From NCBI GenBank assembly GCA_001600415.1, contig BCJX01000003.1:192308-211545 (forward strand): 19,238 nucleotides of DNA, in the 5' to 3' direction. Shown here piece after piece: positions 15,841 to 19,238 of this stretch; position 1 is the stretch's first letter, and every line of letters begins with the position of its first letter. The notes beneath the pieces are model-generated. The model had not been told where the DNA came from. It did not search any database and saw nothing but the letters and a program-made list of their open reading frames with translations. The DNA is from Pascua guehoae. Lineage: Eukaryota; Basidiomycota; Tremellomycetes; Trichosporonales; Trichosporonaceae. The position numbers and the translations under genes are program-made.

Positions 15841-16890
15841 TGCCCCGACGACGCCAAGACGTCTGTTTCTACTTTTGACTTTCGCCTTGTGCACTGCAGA
15901 CGTGCACCGCACGGCGGCACCGCAGCGCACAGCTGCAACCTTGTCCAGGAACAGGCCGACCGAGCATTGGACCCTCTGACGCGCGCCGCCACTGGCGCCC
16001 CTACAGTATACCACTACTCGTCCCCCCCTGCTACCTGCCCTTGTCGTCGAGAGTTTAAGCCTTTTGCGGTACGGCGGGGCTGCGCAGAGCTTGAAAGTTT
16101 GGGCTCGACCTGGCGCCCGCCCCGCGCCCGCCCACGTCGGATGACTTTCCTTTGTCATAGGGGGGGCATCCGGTACGGCACCCGGGTGACCCGAACGGGA
16201 TTCAGGGACAACCGGGTTGGGGTTGTCTAAGGGCCGTGCACGCGTTTGTGCGTTTTTGTACGTTTTCGTGTCGTTCGCGTCTTTGCGGCGCATCTCGAGG
16301 CAAGATGCCAGATGCACTCTTGGTCCAACTTGCGACACCTGGATACCTTGGACGCTAACGTCCATATCCCTTGGGCAGATTGCATGCTGGCGCGGGATGG
16401 TGCCCGGTACAGCCCATGGCCCCTTGGACCCCCTTGCCTGCTGCACCGCTGCTGCACTGTAAACTCACCCTTGTTTGCCGTGCATTGCCTAGCTTTGCTT
16501 GGGCCCTGGTGCTCCCTTGTTCTCCCTCGTACAGGATGCACCGCAAGGGGGCACAAACTTGGGGGTTGCACGTTTCTGTACCCAAACGCGTCCGTCCGGC
16601 CCCGTCCGGTGCACCCCACCCCACCCCCCCCTTGCACTCGCGTGCGCGGTATGCCCTGCCCTGCCCTGCCACCCCCCGTCCCTCGTTGTCCCTGTTCCAT
16701 GTTGCACCGGTCGTGCCCTCCGTCGTCAGACACCCCCCGGCCCCTGCAACACATCTTGCCCCCTTGCCCCCCTTGCCCTGGGCCATGTCTCTGCCGTGTA
16801 GCAGTATCACCCATGTCGCACCTTATTGACTCTCAAGAGCTTGTCGCAGCCTCTGCCGGACCCTAGCACCCTACTACCCTGGCTTGTCCT

Positions 16891-16937
16891 GGCCCTCGCC
16901 GTCCCTCGCCGTCCCTCGCCGTCCCTCGCTGTCCCTC
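16891..16937 (+). repeat. Tandem repeat, 10-base unit gtccctcgcc
   Basis: Four units plus a degenerate fifth lie in the CT-rich leader-like region. Confidence 0.9.
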
Positions 16938-17183
16938 TCATCCTCCCTCCCCTTGTTGGGCAACACACCCGATCCAAGGCAAACGCGGATCTGTCTCTGG
17001 CTCTGGTTCTGTCTCGGCGACTCTGGGTGGTGGCTCTGAGGCTCACCTCACCCGCCAGTGGCGCTTCTCTGGCTCGCTCGCTCCCTTGCTGGCTGGCCTT
17101 CTTCAAGACCTCGATCCTTGTCCACTTGCAACTCGTCTCTTCTCTCCACTCACCACCACGGCCGTTGCTGGTTCAACGACGCC

Positions 17184-17200
17184 GCTCGCTCGCTCGCTCG
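17184..17200 (+). repeat. Tetranucleotide repeat gctc
   Basis: About four perfect units of gctc, followed by gcac variants. Confidence 0.85.
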
Positions 17201-17394
17201 CACGCCCGCACGCTCGACAAACTCCATAGTTTACATAGCCTCACTCCACACACACCACTGATCAATAACAACCTCCCCCCACCGACCACGCACGCTCCGA
17301 GCCCGCTGGTCACTCGAAATCGAACACATTCGTTAACAAACCGCAAACCAAACTAGAAACTCAAAGCTCCCCCCAACTCCACCTCTCGACCTTA

Positions 17395-17442
17395 CCCCCG
17401 TCCCCGTCCCCGTCCCCGTCCCCGTCCCCGTCCCCGTCCCCG
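17395..17442 (+). repeat. Hexanucleotide repeat tccccg
   Basis: Seven perfect tccccg units follow a leading cccccg, giving eight C runs of at least four. The minus strand therefore has eight GGGG runs separated by two bases, an ideal G-quadruplex sequence, and the plus strand could form an i-motif. Confidence 0.95.
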
Positions 17443-17517
17443 TCCTCGTACTCGCCCTCGACCTCCAACCTCCCTCCCTCCCTCCCGCCAACTGACTCAC
17501 CCTTCTTTCGGTTCTAG

Positions 17518-17649
17518 AGACGACCGACGATCGCGATACGACAGCCCGCGCACGGTCCACCCTCCCTACCTATCTACCAGCGCGCGTCGTCTGCCCCACG
17601 ACTCTTTGGGATCCGTCACCTGCTAAAAAAGCCCAGTTTGGCGCGTTTG
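17518..17649 (+). other. Exon-like block with strong splice signals
   Basis: The acceptor ends at 17517 (ttctttcggttctag) and is preceded by a perfect CTGAC branch site at 17492-17496. A GTGAGT donor follows at 17650. The 132-base block has no ATG. Two of its three frames are open throughout; one would end with WDPSPAKKAQFGAF before the donor. GTACTC at 17448 could be the upstream donor (70-nt intron). It is either a non-coding leader exon or an internal coding exon of a gene whose start I cannot find. Confidence 0.5.
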
Positions 17650-18020
17650 GTGAGTCGACCTGGTGGTTAGAGATTGCGGATTGTAGATAGCCTTGTTCCG
17701 TTATCTTTGTGGGGCGCAGGGTGGTTCGGACATTGAGCAGTGGTGGGGGATCGGGGATCGAGCTGGGACCGTCTGGGATCGTCTGGTGGGAGTCGGGGGG
17801 ATCTGCGTGCACCCGTTGGGCGGCACGTCGGCGGGAGCGTCGAGGGACCGTGGGGGGACGTGTACGACGTGAATCGGCCGTTGGGAACCAGGAGTGCAGG
17901 CAGGAGTGTGTCAGGGGGCGGCGAGTGTAATGGTTCACAAAGTGGGGGGGAAAAGGTGGCACCAAGGGGCAATTTGGGCCACTCTCCAATAATGTCCACT
18001 CCCTTCTGTGAAACCCCCCC

Positions 18021-18021
18021 A

Positions 18022-18053
<32 letters not shown>

Positions 18054-18054
18054 C
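18021..18054 (+). repeat. Tetranucleotide repeat acgc
   Basis: Eight and a half perfect units of acgc follow a C run. Confidence 0.95.
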
Positions 18055-18061
18055 AGGCCGT

Positions 18062-18090
18062 CTGCAGTCTGCCCGCCTGCAGTCTGCCCG
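18062..18090 (+). repeat. Two-copy 15-base repeat
   Basis: Ctgcagtctgcccg occurs at 18062-18075 and again at 18077-18090. Confidence 0.9.
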
Positions 18091-18661
18091 TCGGCGTGTC
18101 CATGAGCTGTGGAGCAGTGAAGCGTTGGAGCATGGGAGCAAAACGCGGTCTGTGCAGACTGCACAAGTCAGCCACCCCTCGTATCCCCCCATTTCACTCG
18201 ATTCTCCGAGTGTGTCTCCTCGCAGGCTCCCATCGTCTTCCAGCGAGGTACCAATTTGTGCCCCACACTCTTTTCCTCCGCGGAGGTAGAATGTTCATTC
18301 TCTTGGCAGTGTGGTTCCGTGGTACCTCGATGTACGCCGAGCGACAACTCGTCTCGATCCGGGGCGAGCGGGGCCAGACTTTGGGCAGGGGGTTGTTGCA
18401 CGAGGCGCGGCGGCGTACAGGGATGCGAGTTTGGGTTGTGGTCAAAGCGCAAGAGGCTGGCTGCTGGCTGGCGGGCAGACTGCTGGCAGACTGCACTGCT
18501 GGCCGGCTGCTGGCTGCAGTGGGCCTGGCTGGGTCGACCTGGACGCGACGCGCCTTTGTGTCTACTATTCCGACACGGGGGCGTAAAGCCAAGTTGATTG
18601 AGTGGCTGAAGGCTGCTCTACTTTTAACGCGCACGGCTCACCCACTCGCTCCCTTGATCTC

Positions 18662-18680
18662 TTTTTTTTTTTTTTTTTTT
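18662..18680 (+). repeat. Poly-T run
   Basis: Nineteen T residues in a row. A pyrimidine tract before an acceptor is conceivable because ctgag follows, but this is not a convincing splice site. Confidence 0.9.
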
Positions 18681-19238
18681 CTGAGTCGGTCTTGGGTAGT
18701 CGAGGAGGGAGGGAGCGTGTGTGGGGAAGAGTGGCGTGTGCAGAGTGAGCTGCGGACAGGAAAAAGAAATCACACTATGAGGACACCAGGGCAGGGATGG
18801 CAGGAGGAATGACAAGGACATTGGGTGGTGGTGGCGAGCAACGCACAGACCGACATACATTCAAGGTGGTCGCCCATTCTCGCACTCTGCCTACAGTCCT
18901 GTCCTCTTTTCAATGTGCACGCTCCTCTTCTTTTACCCATTCCCCTCCCCTTCGTCCCCCAGCCACTCGTATGCTTCTCATGCCCTTTGTACCCTCCCCC
19001 CCTTGCTCTCCTCTTGTGTGGATCTCCGTCCACCCCGGCCGCCGCCCGTCCCGCCCCGCCCTGCCACTCTCCCTAGACCCGACCTTTTCTTTCTCTTTAC
19101 ACCATTGTCCTCTCTTTTCTCTCCACTCTCTCCCCCCCTACCCGCCTCCGGTTCCCCCCCTTCGCCCTCGCCCGTCGTCCACTCTGGGGTCGACGACGAC
19201 GACGCCGCCCCACTCCGCTCGACACGGACCTCCCCCTT

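Larger units (their letters stand above)
10918..16812. other. Six-kilobase region without a supportable gene
   Basis: No open frame here combines a good start, plausible splice sites and a coding codon pattern. The longest (about 230 residues at 13645-14343) is produced by a tandem repeat. The region holds many short minisatellites, a diverged 180-190 bp repeat and several hairpins, listed separately. No terminal inverted repeats, long terminal repeats, transposase or reverse transcriptase motifs were recognised. Genes are usually dense in this type of fungus, so the region may be subtelomeric, pericentromeric or a graveyard of old insertions. Confidence 0.5.
16814..17929 (+). other. Long ATG-free, pyrimidine-rich stretch, probable leader of a downstream gene
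   Basis: After the ATG at 16813, no ATG occurs on the plus strand until 17930. Much of the part up to 17650 is CT-rich, like the leader of gene 1. It contains one exon-like block with strong splice signals (17518-17649). A gene starting beyond the right edge, with a long and spliced 5' leader, would explain all this. Base composition alone (few A residues) lowers ATG counts, so the case is not closed. Confidence 0.45.
17930..19238. other. Right end, intron or leader of a gene beyond the edge
   Basis: No coding sequence is supported. The region holds an acgc array, a 15-base duplication, ctggc-rich sequence at 18455-18530 and a T run, followed from about 18880 by a strongly CT-rich plus strand that continues to the edge. 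Possible acceptors are cctcgcag near 18222 and cgtcccccag near 18961. The last 150 bases look like a leader (long C and CT tracts, then gacgacgacgac). Confidence 0.4.

Noticed and set aside
15760..16446. Open frame of 228 codons on the minus strand
   Set aside because: It has no recognisable domain, is Arg/Gly/Ala-rich and crosses a minisatellite. An opposite-strand frame of similar length overlaps it.
16813..16866. Short plus-strand frame starting MSHLIDSQELVAASAGP
   Set aside because: It looks protein-like but is only 17 codons, with no donor site to continue it. It may be an upstream ORF at most.
18096..18812. Open frame of 238 codons on the plus strand
   Set aside because: It runs through simple ctggc-rich sequence and the T run (giving a Phe string). 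The composition is not protein-like, and I expect intron or leader here.
1..19238. tRNA genes, rRNA, telomere repeats, CRISPR arrays, transposon ends
   Set aside because: No B-box-like GGTTCRANNCC with a matching acceptor stem, no TTAGGG arrays, no regular spacer-repeat pattern and no terminal repeats with a coding remnant were seen by eye.

Overview
This window looks like nuclear DNA of a filamentous or yeast-like fungus. A basidiomycete yeast of the Tremellomycetes/Trichosporonales type is the best guess. The evidence is GC-rich coding sequence, short introns (about 50-80 nt, plus a few longer) with GTGAGT-like donors, CTGAC/CTAAC branch sites and CAG acceptors, pyrimidine-rich ATG-free leaders, and one protein of a typical fungal family. 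The taxonomic call is inference from style; there is no rRNA, tRNA or other marker gene here. Position 1 begins with 35 G in a row, which suggests a contig edge.

Layout. 36-895: upstream region and ATG-free leader of gene 1. 896-1756 (+): gene 1, an unrecognised protein with a histidine-rich tail and one in-frame 165-nt intron. 1757-3770: no clear gene, but a few repeats. 3771/3945-6268 (-): gene A, a large unrecognised protein with a Pro/Ser-rich N-terminus and a lysine-rich block; it has one clear intron, one +1 frame break and a possible intron at its 3' end. 6269-7083: divergent promoter region. 7084-8401 (+): gene B, also unrecognised, with one clear intron and two +1 frame breaks. 8402-9184: convergent spacer. 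9185-10917 (-): gene C, an NmrA-like NAD(P)-binding protein in three exons, the only gene whose family I can name securely. 10918-16812: almost 6 kb with no supportable gene, full of short minisatellites and a diverged 180-190 bp tandem repeat. 16814-19238: a pyrimidine-rich stretch with no ATG for about 1.1 kb and one exon-like block with very good splice signals. It probably belongs to the leader of a gene lying beyond the right edge.

Three observations stand out. (1) Genes A and B are divergently transcribed neighbours, and by eye they share several short motifs in the same order, so they may be old, highly diverged paralogs of an undescribed family. (2) Every frame break in the window goes the same way (+1, one base too many), and two of the three or four lie in G or C runs. 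Homopolymer overcalls are the simplest explanation, but one site (AGC-TAG-T) resembles a programmed +1 shift. (3) The right end carries an unusually long ATG-free leader. I found no integrated virus, transposase, CRISPR array or defence system.
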